64,000 nt of DNA from Ovis canadensis (GCF_042477335.2 NC_091247.1:12625001-12689000), one strand, 5' to 3'. Shown: positions 1-22,317, counted from the first letter of the stretch. Notes: generated from the letters alone by a model not told the origin. Program-made: numbers and translations.

Positions 1-40
1 AGAGTTGGACACGACTGAGTGACTTGACTTGACTTACTTT
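1..40 (+). mobile_element. Bov-A SINE, 3' end (window edge)
   Basis: AGAGTTGGACACGACTGAGT followed by GACTTGACTTGACTTA is the typical 3' end of a sense Bov-A element; the body is outside the window. Confidence 0.8.
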
Positions 41-174
41 CTTTACCACAGCACACCTGGGAAGCTCACTAAGAGAAAAAGAGCTCATTAGTTATAAGGT
101 TCAGACTGTTAAGTTCAAAGGAAATTAAGAGAGCAGAGCATTGTGGGCTGAATTAGCAGCAGTTAAGAGAGTAT

Positions 175-450
175 ATTGGAGAAGGCACTGGCGACCCACT
201 CCAGTACCCTTGCCTGGAAAATCCCATGGATGGAGGAGCCTGGTAGGCTGCAGTCCATGGGGTCGCGAAGAGTCGGACATGACTGAGCGACTTCACTTTC
301 ACGCATTGGAGAAGGAAATGGCAACCCACTCCAGTGTTCTTGCCTGGAGAATCCCAGGGATGGGGGAGCCTGGTGGGCTGCTGTCTATGGGGTCACACAG
401 AGTTGGACACGCCTGAAGTGACTTAGCAGCAGCAGCAGCAGCAGCAGCAG
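175..450 (+). mobile_element. Bov-A2 SINE with (CAG)n tail
   Basis: Two Bov-A monomers (GGAGAAGGCACTGGCGACCC and GGAGAAGGAAATGGCAACCC starts, each ending in the GAGTYGGACAYG...CTGA box) followed by a run of CAG repeats. The direct repeat GAGAGTAT at 167-174 and 451-458 is a probable target-site duplication. Confidence 0.9.
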
Positions 451-561
451 GAGAGTATGTGGAAGTTCTGGTAGTGAATCCATCTCTGCTTTGCTTCCGT
501 AAAATGTAGTAATGGAGAGGGGAGAAAACTTTTATTTTTGTCTTGACTCATTTTTATAGAA

Positions 562-710
562 GTGATTTCAGGGGACTTCCCTGTTGGTCCAGTGGCTAAA
601 ACTCCACGTTCCCAGTGCAGGGGGCTTGGGTTCAACCCCTGTTCAGGGAACTAGATCTTGCATGCTGCAAGTAAGATCCAGTACAGCCAAATAAAAAAAA
701 AATTAAATAT
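562..710 (+). mobile_element. tRNA-derived ruminant SINE (CHR/BTALU-like)
   Basis: Starts GGGGACTTCCCTGTTGGTCC, carries a tRNA-like B box (GGGTTCAACCCC) and ends in an A-rich tail. Family name uncertain; the tRNA-Glu-type head is clear. Confidence 0.75.
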
Positions 711-1267
711 TTTAAAAAAGTAATTTCGGGTTTGAAAACAGAGAGTGATTACCACATAGAATAGTTTCAGAAATTACTCATTACCTTTAAAAGACGGAGA
801 CCGGAAATTTGCCTTGAAACTTAAAAAAATGTAGATTGTTAAAAATTCTTCAAGAAATGATGTTTTTAACAAAATGATCCAGGAATGTTTATTAATATTA
901 TCTTTTAAAATTGTCCAGTGTTCCACTTTGATAATATCAACTACTTATTAAATCAGCATAGAGTATTTTAAGAGAATCTTGCTGTCCATTAGGTTTATAT
1001 ATATTAAAGTCCTATTATATATACTTGTTGTTCACCATTTCTTGAGCAGTTACTGTGGCAGAATTATAGACATGATCTCTAACCTCAAAAAGTGCTCAAT
1101 CATTGGGTCTTTCTAAAATTGTAGTTATGTGGTATTTTGTGATTTATTTTCAGTCCTAACCTTTGCACTCTTACATGAATTACTTCTCTTCCTCACTGCT
1201 GGTTTATCTTTGTGTCAATTCTTTCTACTACCTCTAGAGTTGTTTTCTAATTTAATCATGATTTTTC

Positions 1268-1765
1268 TCTTTGAGACCCCATAGACTGCAGTATGCCAGG
1301 CTTCCCTGTCCTTCACCATCTTCCAGAGCTTGCTCAGACTCATATACGTCGAGTAGGTGATGCCGTCCAACCATTTCATCTTCTGTCATCCCCTTCTCCT
1401 CCTGTCTTCTATCATTCCCAGCATCAATGTCTTTTCCAGTGAGTTGGCTCTTCGCATCAGATGGCCAAAGTATTGGTTTTCAGCCTCAGCATCAGTCCTT
1501 CCAATGAATATTCAGGATTGATTTCCTTTAGGATTGATTAGTTTGATCTCCTTGCTGTCCAACGGACTCTCAAGAGTCCTCTCCAACACCATAGTTTGAA
1601 AGCATCAATTCTTTGATGCTCAGCCTTCTTTATGGTCCAGCTCTCACGTCCATACGTGACTACTGGAAAAACCATAAACTATACTGTATGTGACTTGTGG
1701 GCAAAGGGATGTCTCTGCTTTTTAATACACTGTCTAGATTTGTCATTATTGTCCACTGTATTAAA
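1268..1765 (-). mobile_element. BovB LINE fragment, antisense
   Basis: Matches the 3' half of the antisense BovB at 38,645-39,160 along its length (e.g. AAAGCATCAATTCTTTG and GACTACTGGAAAAACCATA boxes). No coding capacity remains. Confidence 0.85.
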
Positions 1766-1924
1766 GATGGGCAAATATAAAATCAGAAAAAGACATCTCA
1801 TTGATATAGCAAGAGGATTAGTTTAAGATAAAGGGATTTATTAGTAAATACAGACTTACTTATCATCTATTCTGTACTTGGTACTGTGGTTGATAGTACG
1901 GTGCATATGAAAATGAACCAACTC

Positions 1925-1975
1925 ATAGCTTTGACTATACGGACCTTTGTCAGCAAAGTAATGGCTCTGCTTTTC
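1925..1975 (-). mobile_element. Short BovB scrap
   Basis: About 50 bp (TAGCTTTGACTATACGGACC TTTGTCAGCAAAGTAATG) matching the BovB segment that is badly altered at 1,670-1,700 in the neighbouring copy, suggesting a split or second insertion. Confidence 0.5.
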
Positions 1976-2268
1976 AGATTTAAATCCTCCAGTGGCTCCC
2001 TGGTGTCCATAAAAAGGTTGAAGCTCATTTGCATGACATTTGAAGTCCTTTATGGCTTGGCTACATCAAGGGTGTTCCTAATCTGGTTCTGCTTTTGTCT
2101 CCTCACTCCCTTAATATAGCCAAATAGAATTTATTTACATTTCCGAAACATTCTTTCCTTCTCTTGGGCTTCTGCATGGCTGTTTCTTCTGTCCAGAATG
2201 CCCTTCTATGTTTCCTCCTTACCATAGTCTGGTACTGCTTTTAAGATCAGTTTTGTATGTCACTCCTG

Positions 2269-2482
2269 GGCTTCCCTGGTGGCTCAGAGGTTAAAGCGTC
2301 TGACTCCAATGCAGGAGACCTGGCTTCGATCCCTGAGTCAGGAAGATCCCCTGGAGAAGGAAATGGCAACCCACTCCAGTACTCTTGCCTGGAGAATCTC
2401 ATGGACAGAGGAGCCTGGTAGGCTACAGTCCACGGGGTCGCAAAGAGTCGGACACGACTGAGCGACTTCACTTTCACTTCTA
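2269..2482 (+). mobile_element. Bov-tA SINE
   Basis: tRNA-like head (GGCTTCCCTGGTGGCTCAGA, B box GCTTCGATCCCTGAG) joined to a Bov-A monomer ending in GAGTCGGACACGACTGAGCG. The flanks TCACTCCTGG and TCACTTCTAGG look like an imperfect target duplication. Confidence 0.9.
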
Positions 2483-2549
2483 GGAAAGCTATGCTGTTTG
2501 CCCTAGAAAATGATTACTTGTACTGTGTTTCCATAACATGCACCTACTC

Positions 2550-2806
2550 TATTGTTAAGTCACTTCAGTTGTGTCCGACTCTGTGCAACCCCACAGATGG
2601 CAGCCCACCAGGCTCCCCCGTCCCTGGGATTCTCCAGGCAAGAACACTGGAGTGGGTTGCCATTTCCTTTTCCAATGCATGAAAGTGAAAAGTGAAAGTG
2701 ATGTCGCTCAGTCGTGTCCGACTCTTAGCGACCCCATGGACTGTAGCCCACCAGGCTCCTCTGTCCATGGGATTTTCCCTGCAAGAGTACTGGAGTGGAA
2801 TGCCAT
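2550..2806 (-). mobile_element. Bov-A2 SINE, antisense
   Basis: Two antisense Bov-A monomers (GTGTCCGACTCTGTGCAACC and GTGTCCGACTCTTAGCGACC starts) joined by a GAAAGTGAAAAGTGAAAGTG linker. It lies about 70 bp from the sense Bov-tA, forming a large inverted repeat. Confidence 0.9.
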
Positions 2807-3416
2807 TGAGTGTTCATTATTTCATAGTGATTAGATCAGTCCCTCCCACTGTACTCTAGATCCTTGAGGGCAGGGAATGACTGCTTTTATTTTTTAATTT
2901 CTGAATTCATAAGTCTGTAGCCTGCTGTTTTTACTGTTGGTTCCCTCGAATCTCTTTAGAGACTAAGAGGTGTATAGGCACATTTTCTTTCCATCTCCCA
3001 AATTGAGAGCTGTTTAAGCCTAATCCTAAAGGTAAAAAACATTGAATGTGAATCTTTACTCTTCTGCTTACATTGTTAGTCATTTATAGTTTTGTTCTTA
3101 GATCTTGAACACACTAGATCAGACCCTGGAGTGTCAGGTAATGGCCAGGCTCCACTGCTCTAGCATCCTGCTTTGTGGAGACCTCCTTGCTTCCATGACA
3201 GGCTGGCGAGATGGCTTCCTACAGTGCTCACTGTATGTAGGATTTCTGTCCCTTTAGAGATGTTTTGTCATTCATATGTAGAAGTAATCATGCATCCTAG
3301 CTCCCAAATGCTTTAAAGTATAATTTTTGAGCCTCTTTTTCAGTAGAGATATAGTATACTTGTATTAATAAGAAATCTAGTACTTTAAAATCTTCCTTGG
3401 TTGAACCTCCTTTTAG

Positions 3417-13728
<10,312 letters not shown>

Positions 13729-14086
13729 CAAATGACAGAAGCTAATTCCTATTCCAACAACAACCCAGTACATACAGAATGTTAGCGAAAAAGCCTTTTT
13801 ATCCTGCTTTCTTTGAACACATACTTGATCAAAATTATTTGTAAAGAACATCTTTTCCTACTTTTTGATTTTAACAAATGCAAATTTAGTTCTCTAAAAC
13901 TTGAAAACAAACAAAAAAGAAACTAGTTCTGTGAAACGGTACCTCATTTCCGGAAAATAACTTATACCAGCCCTTCTGTTCTAGGGAAATAAGTCTAGCA
14001 GTTCAAAGTTTAAGTTTTAAGAGGAATATCAGATTATGTAAAATTAAATTTGTGCAGGATGTATAGAGTCTCAAACACTGATCACA

Positions 14087-14092
14087 AATAAA
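14087..14092 (+). terminator. Poly(A) signal AATAAA, STRBP proximal candidate 1
   Basis: Canonical AATAAA about 360 nt after the STRBP stop, followed by T/GT-rich sequence (CTGCTTTGTTGT). Correct strand and distance for a short-UTR isoform. Confidence 0.5.
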
Positions 14093-14271
14093 CTGCTTTG
14101 TTGTAACACAGAGTACTGCCTGGTTCCTGACGCAGTCACTGACGCTTAGCTGATTGATCTGTATTTGCCCCAGGGCACTTTAATTCGGGCTGTAGTTATT
14201 TTTTTTTAATACAATAGAGACTTTTCATTTAAACTTTAACTTTGTAAATACTGAAGTGTGTAATTAAAGCC

Positions 14272-14277
14272 AATAAA
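14272..14277 (+). terminator. Poly(A) signal AATAAA, STRBP proximal candidate 2
   Basis: AATAAA within CCAATAAAATATGGG, with an ATTAAA ten bases before it and a T/GT-rich element (TTTGAATATTGTTTT) after it. Doubling of the signal and the downstream element make this the stronger proximal candidate. Confidence 0.55.
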
Positions 14278-15963
14278 ATATGGGTTTGAATATTGTTTTA
14301 GCTTATTATTTTTGATATGTTTTGGTATCAAATTATAAAGAATTGAAAACTAATAATAACTTAGCCCTAGAAACCCATTCATTTGTAAGTAAACTGATAA
14401 AACAAAGCAAAGACGATTGTTAGTTTGAGCCCGTCTATTTACTTTGTAAGCCCTTTGTACTCCTGCTGTACAAGGGCATCCCTCTGATAAAGGTTTATTC
14501 TGTTATCCGACAATGGCTTATTAAAATGATGGCACTACCCAGAGATGGGGAAGGAGGAATGTGATTATTTTAGTTTCCGAATTTCCAAGTTTTAAAAAAT
14601 AATAAATTAATCCATCAATGACCCTCTCGTTCTTGTGGCCTTCTTCACTCTGTAAGATACTGTGTTCACTCCCTGGCTTTTTTCACGTAGATAGAAGATT
14701 AGCGATTTTTCTGGAATTCATTGAAGGGTCTCTTATCCTCTTCAATTAATCAGAATCTAAAGCAGCAACAGGGTCCCCATAAAAACTTGCTCTTCGATTG
14801 TCCCAGTTCTTGTTGAGTGCTGCTGTGAAAAGTGACAGGTTTCAGCCATGGGTCAGCATTTATTTTTAAGACACCTGATTAAGCTGGTGAAAAATGATCA
14901 GTTGGTAACATTGTGCTGTGCTGTAAAGGGTGCAGACCTAAGTCTTCCACTTGCATTCTCACCTCCTTTGGAAGCCTATGATGTTACTAGAAGGTAATGG
15001 TCTCATTAAGGTACTCACCCCCATGAAGGCAACATTGTGGTCCTGTGTTGATATCTACAAGTTGCTGTGTCTTAAAATTGTCCATTTTTAGTTTGAATTA
15101 GCTTTCCTCTTCTTTCTTCATTTCTGTCTTTTGGAGCTGAATAGTGCTTATCGCTGAGAGTGGGCTTCAAAATATGGCAAATTTATGTACCCAGTTTCTC
15201 TGGGACCACTAAACAAGCATGAAAGAGGCAGTTGAAAATAAATGTTAGTGTTACTTAATCACATACGTGATTTTTACATCACAGCTTGTCTGTTCCTTCA
15301 GCTCCTTGACCTTTTGTCTGTATCAGTGGTGGGTGATACTTTAATAAAACCTCATCACTTGCGGAAGTAGCTGTGAACTTACATTCTCATCCTGTGCATT
15401 AGTGGCTAGACCTACACTAGAGGGCCCATCTCTGCTGGGAGTTCTCATGTTTCATTGATTTGTTTTGCTGACCTATGGATGAAACAGAGCCATCACTGAG
15501 AAGAAAAAGCATGGCTGGTAGTGTCCAGTTTTTCTTAATTATTTACAACAGCCCTCTTTGTTTACGGAATACTATTAATTGGCAGCTGCAGCTGTATTGT
15601 TATTTGAAATTGATTGTCAAATTTGCATTCCAAGTTGGAATCTCTCTGGAGATTTCTCTTTAGAAAATTCTTTCAAAGTAGCTGGCTTGTAACACAACTC
15701 AACCCCTCTGTAACGGTGCAAAGGGAGCTGTGCTCTTTTCCACCATGATGGCAGTCATTTCAAATGGTTTCTACCAAGTCTTTTTTTTTTTTTTTTTAAT
15801 TTGTTGTTTGTTGGAAGTTACTAACCATGTTTTGTAAACCTACCCAGTTGCTGCAAACTTTGACATTTCTCTGCTTTACTTAAAATAATCGAGCTGTCAG
15901 TCCTTTGTTAGAAGTGGTAACCATGCAAGTTGAACTGTTTAAATTTTGTAATGGATTAAGTGT

Positions 15964-16002
15964 CCTCCCCCCACCCCCACCCCCCTTTGCCCTTCCCACC
16001 CC
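15964..16002 (-). repeat. C-rich tract, G-quadruplex motif on - strand
   Basis: Six C runs of at least three (CCCCCCACCCCCACCCCCC, then CCC, CCC and CCCC) with loops of 1-4 bases. The STRBP-strand RNA would be C-rich. Confidence 0.7.
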
Positions 16003-19000
16003 TTCATTTTGTAATGAAAATTCCACTTACAGCTGAAAGAGCAGAGAAATATAAATGAAGCTTTTGGCTTCACCAAATTCTGTGACATTAACACCAAGTT
16101 TTGCTTCTCTGCTCTTTTCTCCACTGTAGGTGGTTTTTTCATTGACAGCCCCTATTGCCAGCCTCTGAGCGTCGCACCATTTATTATTCACTTGGGCCCT
16201 CAAGATTTCTTCTCTGACTTCTAGAACCATCAGGTTGTCTGGCTTGAAATGGCAATTTCTATGTCTTGATCATAAGAGCAATGTGACCCCCTGAGGCTTT
16301 CCAGCTTTCAGACACAGCACTCTTGACACCTCCTTTTGGAAAGCAGTGACTGAGCATTTTAAAGAAGAGCAATACTTTATGCAAAGCCACGGTGTCTGTT
16401 TGAAAACTTTTCCTTTGGAAACCTAGCAATACCTGGATATACTTAACCCCTCCTAGCCTAGTCTTTTGTCAGGGAGTCTACAGACCAATGCAGAACTTAG
16501 AGTTAGTGTCTGAGCTGTGCTATCTTGTGACAGGTTTTAAACTTTCAGCACATGAGCTGAATAGTCGCATCCCTGACTGTGTCAGTTAGCGCTATTATGA
16601 TTCCCCAGAGACAGGGGTCCTCCTTGAAGCCATATTTCTTTGCATGGGGGCTGGCACCCAGCCAGGGAGGTGGCCTGCAGCCGTGTTTCTTGAGGCTGTG
16701 GGTGTCCCCCATGTCTTGTGCAAGGTAATTGGTCCAGGAGATTCCCGACATACCTCACGCTGACTAGATGCAGTGCATGGTGCGGGGGCGCGAGGGCTCC
16801 TTGAGTCGTTTGTAGGCTCTCAAATTGTTAACCTGGGGAACAAACCACTGATAGATTTTGCTGGTATTAGCCTTTTCTTCTTTTTTAAAATTTGGGTGAA
16901 ATGTTTGAAAATCATGAATCAGTCAGTCACCGTTATTAATTGAAGAGCTGGAAATACCTCGTTAATGTATTTTTAAAACTGGTGTTGGACCCTCTGTGTA
17001 TTTCAGGTTAATACTTTTAAGCAGTTTTCAGCACGTTTATCTCACTTTATTCTCGTTCTCCTCGGACCTTCGTAGCCATATCACTTGTATAAAATAGGCT
17101 GAGATATAGTGACTGTAAGCTGTGGTCTCAGTATACAAAGGTAAGCGCTTTTATTTTCTGATTAAAGAGAAAGTTAAAAACCAATGGACACAACATGCAT
17201 ATATGACAATCATATATGATGCATTTGATCTCCTGGGTCTTCTGTCATCACATTACTTTCGAATGTTTTATGATCTAAATGTAAAATAGTTATTTTCAGC
17301 ATTTTGTTTTTTAATAATACCCTTGTAATTTCTATTCAAGAGACATTTCACTTTTAAGTGTGTGTATGTGTATAGAAATTATGATATAACATATATGCGA
17401 ATTACACACACTTATCTGTTTAAATAAAATAATTTGGTGGTGGGATGTGTTCACCTAAGAAGATTTTAACATCAGGGCACTCTTTCAGCCAAAGTGCTAG
17501 AATTTCGTAAGCAGCAAGATTGGTAGCAGTGCCACAGGACCCATTTATGTGTAGCTGCAACAGAAGCTGAGGCTCAAAGTGCCAATTTCTCAGAGAGTTC
17601 TCTGAGAAAGGAATATCTCTGATCTGTGTTGTATGCCCTAATACAACAGCAGCAAGAAGCCATAAAAAAAAAGCAATAGAAAATGAAAAAACCAAAATAG
17701 TAAGGTAACTATGGAAAAATATATAATTGACTGAGTTAAACTAAGTATTTCCAGAACCAAGTATGTCAAGACTCAGAGTAGTAAATACCTGGTGTGCAGA
17801 GACCAAACAGATGTAAGGAATTCCATCTTTTCCAGGTTAGATAGATGATTTATTTCCCACCTATTCACCATCATGGGGTTCATTTACAAAATATGAAGGT
17901 TAGGCCAAATATTTTGAAAAGGATTTGCTTCATTTAGTGTATTCCATAAATGCATTTCATTTGTATTAGATGTTCTGTGCTAAGGTTGTATTTGATATAT
18001 ACATATATATATATATATATAGATTAAAATGAAGCTTATGTTTTATATTTGTCTCTAAGTAGCAGTTTTCTTTTTAGTACTAACTTTGAAGGTTGCTGGG
18101 ACAACTTTTTTCCCATACAGAATCTGTACGTATGTTGAATGTGGCTTTGGCATCTATAAAAGGTTGTATGAGGTCTAGGTGACTCGTACCAAGAACATTC
18201 CAGTCCTGAACAAGCAACCGAGAGCACCTTACGTGCTAGGTTCTTCTCTGGATTCTGGTGACACAGGCTCCACCCACTGGAACCTTTTAGGTTGGGGGGT
18301 TTCTTTTTGGTGGAGTTGGGCTGACTATAAATCTCCTAGGTTGGGAGACAACACATAGCAGTGTCAGGAGATGATAAACTTAGTTAATAGTTTATTTGTA
18401 AATTATTTAATAATATGCGCCCTCTGATATCATTGAAATGGATGTTATTTGGAAACTGATTCATTTAAAATATTTCCCTGACAGTTTTGAGAGCCTGAAA
18501 TCTACTCTGGTTTATGTTCATGGACCTCTATTCACATAAATGAGTGAAATGAATAACAAATAGCCCAGTCCTTTTAAAGCGGTTTTTATAGTGTAGCAAA
18601 GAATAATAGTGGTTAATTTAAACACTAAGCATTTTTCAGTGACAGATGAGGGGAATTTTACTCTTACATTCAGTCATTCATTATTATTTCCCTGTCTTGG
18701 ATTTCATTAATAACTGCAGGGGAAGGTAAATCTTTAGTAGTGAGAGAGAGGAGTGAACTAAGGAGATTTGCTCCCCTTTCCCCCAAAAGTTAGATTTCTA
18801 GCAGTCTAGAGTCCTCATCTGAGAACCGCCTGCTCTGCGAACAGCCTCCTGAAGTAACTCCTATTCAGCCTATGCCACTGCCTGCCTGGTGGTGGTGCTG
18901 GGGTGGGGGTGGTCCCTGTGAGGTTGCCCAGAACAAGAAAGCTTCTGTTGCATGCAGACTTTTCTCTGTAACCATCTGAGGCCATGCCACTCAGTGACCA

Positions 19001-19431
19001 GAGATTTCTCAGTGTTACTGGGAGGCCGAGAAGGGAGATGGGTGGTAAATGAGTAACCACCTGCAGAGCCAAGAAACTGCCTACCGCTGAGGTGAGTTCA
19101 GTTTTGATGTGTTCCTCTCTAGCAGTTATTTACAGAGCTAGTACTTCTTATGTAAGTTCTTTCCTTTCCTGATAGCATCTTCCAGAAAGTCTGTTTTAAG
19201 TCAAGGATTGAAGTTGACTTAGTTGTAAGAATAGATATCCTTTTCCACATTATCATTTTAGGTAAGAGCTAACAGCTTCCATTGATGCTTGAGGCAGTGA
19301 TCTTTGGAGATTTTTTAAAATAGCACTGTAATGCAGATTAGGTTATGTAAGCTTTACAGCACAGCTAGAAATAGAGACTAGAAACCATGTGGGACTCTGG
19401 AGTATATTCCTCTCCCTCCAGCAAATTCCTG

Positions 19432-19515
19432 TAGGGTCTGGGAATTAAATGAGTTAATACACAGAGTGCTTTGAATAGTACCTGGTACATAGGAAGTGCT
19501 CAGTAAATGTTGACT
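19432..19515 (+). mobile_element. MIR 3' end
   Basis: ATTAAATGAGTTAATACACA followed by GTACCTGGTACATAGGAAGT and GCTCAGTAAATGTTGACTGT is the conserved MIR 3' end. Confidence 0.6.
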
Positions 19516-22317
19516 GTTTTACGGTGGTTGGCCAGGCTGTGCTGACAGGGAGTGGAGAAGCAGGTGTGTGGTCTGCTCAGATGGGACTGTGTGGGTTGCT
19601 TCGTGTACACAGGTTTGGGGTGCTCCCTGGCTTTGAGAGAGGACTTCTAGCATCTTAGGGTCAGATAGACACAGAGCAAACACTTGGTGAGACGTGGCAT
19701 GGAATGTGGCTGCAGATCCATGCTGGATAAAGATGCTTGTGTGTTTGTGTGGTAGTCAATCATTGGACAGTCTGCTGCCAGGAGTTTGTAATACTTGCTT
19801 TGGGATTTAGGTGAGCTTGGAACTTCAAAGGGGTTCAGCTTACAATGTCAGCCAGCTGATTCCAAGTTCCCTGTCTTTGCATTAGTAAGAAAAAACTGTG
19901 TGACTACAGTTAGCCCCAGAATCTGACATTCAGAGCTCACCATTTATTTGGCAGGTAGAAGCTAAGTTATCATAAAGCACAGAAAAGAAAAAGGAGACTG
20001 GGAGGCAGGCTTAGCAGGCCGGTGGCGCAGATGCTGCTCTCAACAGCATTCTAGCTTCTCTTTACAGTGTCCTGCAACACTTCGGGCGTTAAAAGCCCTG
20101 TGCTTGTCACCACATAAGGCCTCCCTTCTGCCTGTTACACATCTGTCTGTCCACCTACCCATCTATCTGTCTGGACACAGCTGGGAAGTTGCTTTTCAGA
20201 AAAAAGAAATATATATATATATAGATATAGATGGCTGGACTGAATAAAGGGTGAGCATCTTTGTGTCTCTGGCTAACACACATCTGCATTGAACCTCGGG
20301 AGCCTCTGGAGGTTGTGGCCGCACCTCTCTGCTGGTGGAGGTGAGCTGAGTGGGGAATGCAGACTGAGTTTGGTGATGCTCTGAGGTTACAAAAACTGTG
20401 TCGACAGAACTGTTACTTCTAATTAGGCCAATAAGATGGATTTGCAGTATAGTCAGGAGGTCTTTCTTAAATTCAAGAAATGTTTGTGTAAGTGATGTCT
20501 TGGCAGAAGTGACCCCACTCCACTGCTGTGGCTGTTGAGTGGTATCCATGCCTCATTAATACACTCTGTGGGAAGCCTCGGGGTTTTGTTTCTTTCATCT
20601 TGTCTTAACCAATCAGTAGGTAACACCTTAATTACTTGGCCCTTCTCAGGAGGGTCTTTCTTGGCAGAACCCCGCTATCTCTGGTGGTGGGTAGCATGGG
20701 GATTGCCACCATCTGCCCGGGCTGCTTGAGAGTCAGATTAGCGTCTCTTAGCTGGAGATGTGGTCCTGAGTCATCTTTTCGCTGCTTATGGCCCCAAGGA
20801 GGTGAGGGAATGAGCCACTGCCGGGAGGGTGTTCTCTTAGCCCTGCCTAGGGGCCTGGTTTCTCTAGGCTTTGCTTCAGTTTCTCCTCCCTTGATCCTTT
20901 TGTGCCATATGGAAGAACAGTCTCTGCATTCACATGTTAGCTGAATGTCCCAAGTGGTTACTGGTAGCCCTCAGGTCAGTTCATCTGGGGGGCCTCTGGG
21001 CAGCAGTGGGTGGAAGAAAGAGCAGGGGGAAAGATGCTAAAATTGGTATCTTGTGTGTGCCAGGCACTTGGACATTTTTCTTACTTCTCAGCCCTCTTCA
21101 AAGTGGTATATCTTACAGGTGAAAAAGACTGACGCTCAGAGCGAAGGGCTAGAGTCAAGCATGAAACCCAGATGCTTTAAGTGCCAGTGCCTTTTTCTGC
21201 AGAAAGCACGCTGGGTGACAGGAAGGTGGTGTGTGGGCAGCGAGGCAGGGCCATGTGGAGCCTCTACAGGGCCTGAACACAAGCCAAGCCAGGGGCCTCA
21301 CTGTCATAGGGTCTTTGGAGCTCACAGGCTCAGGCCAACCCTTGGATCTGTGCTGGGAGTCTAAGCTTTAACTTGAGGTCATTTTAGACCAGTATCCTGG
21401 CTGAAAATAGGGCTATTTTCTTTTAGAATGATTGGAAAAGATCAACAAACTGGAAAGATAGATTGGAAGGCTGAGGTGTGGCTGTATAAACAGAGGAAGC
21501 TTTTGTATTTGAGGCTTGTTTTTCTGTTTGAATATTAGTGAGAAATTGAGGTGTATGTTTTCATTCAGCTAATGCTTTCTGAGTTCACGCTGTCCGACCT
21601 GAGACTGAAGGTGGGGGTGTCGGAGCCAGACTCTGAAGGAGAGCTGGCGAGGTGTGGCTCACTGGGGCAGAGGTGGCCCTGGGCAAGTGCTGGGCAGAGA
21701 TGAGGGTGGGGACAGGTGGCAGTGGCCTATTCTGTCGGCCTGGAGTGGCCCCTGGACTCGGCTTCAGGGGAGGCTGTGGGCCCCTCACTAGCGCCTCAGC
21801 AGGTTAGTGCCGGCTGGGTCTCTGCTCAGGGTCCGGGGGTGTGTGGGGATGGATACAGAATCCTCTTCAGGGAGAGAATCTTCCCTGACCCCAAGTTACT
21901 GCCATCCTTGACAGCTGGCCTTTTTTTGAGCCATGAGCCATAATCCTGGAGGGGGTCAGGGAGAAGAACCTTCTCGTCAGCCCCGACTGCCGGAGTCCCT
22001 GAGCTGTGGAAGGACTGGCCCCCGTGTGTGTGCAGCAGCAGCAGCGTCCTCTCCCGGCTCTCACCATGCGCTGCCCTGATGGTCCCGCTCAGAGCGGCAG
22101 CAGCGCAGGGATGTGGTTCCCCCTCCACAGACAAGAAAACTGAAGCCAAGAGACTCTGAAAACCAGCCAGCTTATTTGTGGCAAAACATTGTGGCTGCTA
22201 ATAAGTGAGTTTTTGACCACATGGAAGCAATGCCATTTCTTCTGTTTTTAGAGTTCACAGAAGCCTTTTCTTAGGGAGGAAATTTGAACATCACCACAAC
22301 TGTGGGATCTAGTAGTT

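Larger units (their letters stand above)
1976..2895 (+). mobile_element. L2 LINE 3' end, split by two SINEs
   Basis: L2-type sequence from AAATCCTCCAGTGGCTCCCT to about 2,266 resumes at about 2,808 and ends near CCTTGAGGGCAGGGAATGAC at 2,861-2,880. The gap holds two younger Bov SINEs in opposite orientation. Confidence 0.65.
1..3416 (+). other. STRBP: STRBP intron (3' part), repeat-dense
   Basis: Upstream intron of the first STRBP exon in the window. It holds a Bov-A2 end (1-40), a full Bov-A2, a tRNA-derived SINE, two BovB pieces, an L2 split by two opposed SINEs, and unique AT-rich DNA at 700-1265 and 2,900-3,416. No further STRBP exon could be recognised here. Confidence 0.7.
13729..14300 (+). 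other. STRBP: STRBP proximal 3' UTR
   Basis: AT-rich, unbroken by recognisable repeats, running from the TAG to two poly(A) signals at 14,087 and 14,272. The exact end is inferred. The same repeat-free AT-rich character continues to about 15,700, so a longer UTR is possible. Confidence 0.65.
14301..22000. other. Unique, repeat-poor DNA downstream of STRBP
   Basis: No supported coding gene. AT-rich to about 20,000, then rising in GC. It holds a C-rich tract at 15,964-16,002, TA-rich simple sequence at about 17,998-18,021 and 20,208-20,230, and a MIR at about 19,432-19,515. It could be an extended STRBP 3' UTR or transcribed flank. Confidence 0.5.

Noticed and set aside
421..450. CAG run as a coding polyglutamine tract
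   Set aside because: It is the tail of a Bov-A2 SINE in an intron.
2269..2340. tRNA-like A/B box sequences in Bov-tA and CHR-type SINEs
   Set aside because: They are SINE heads with a Bov-A or A-rich body attached, not functional tRNA genes.
17420..17695. 91-codon - strand frame with a hydrophobic, signal-peptide-like start
   Set aside because: No recognised homologue, weak context, and AT-rich intergenic DNA. Could be a diverged repeat or chance; cross-species alignment would decide.
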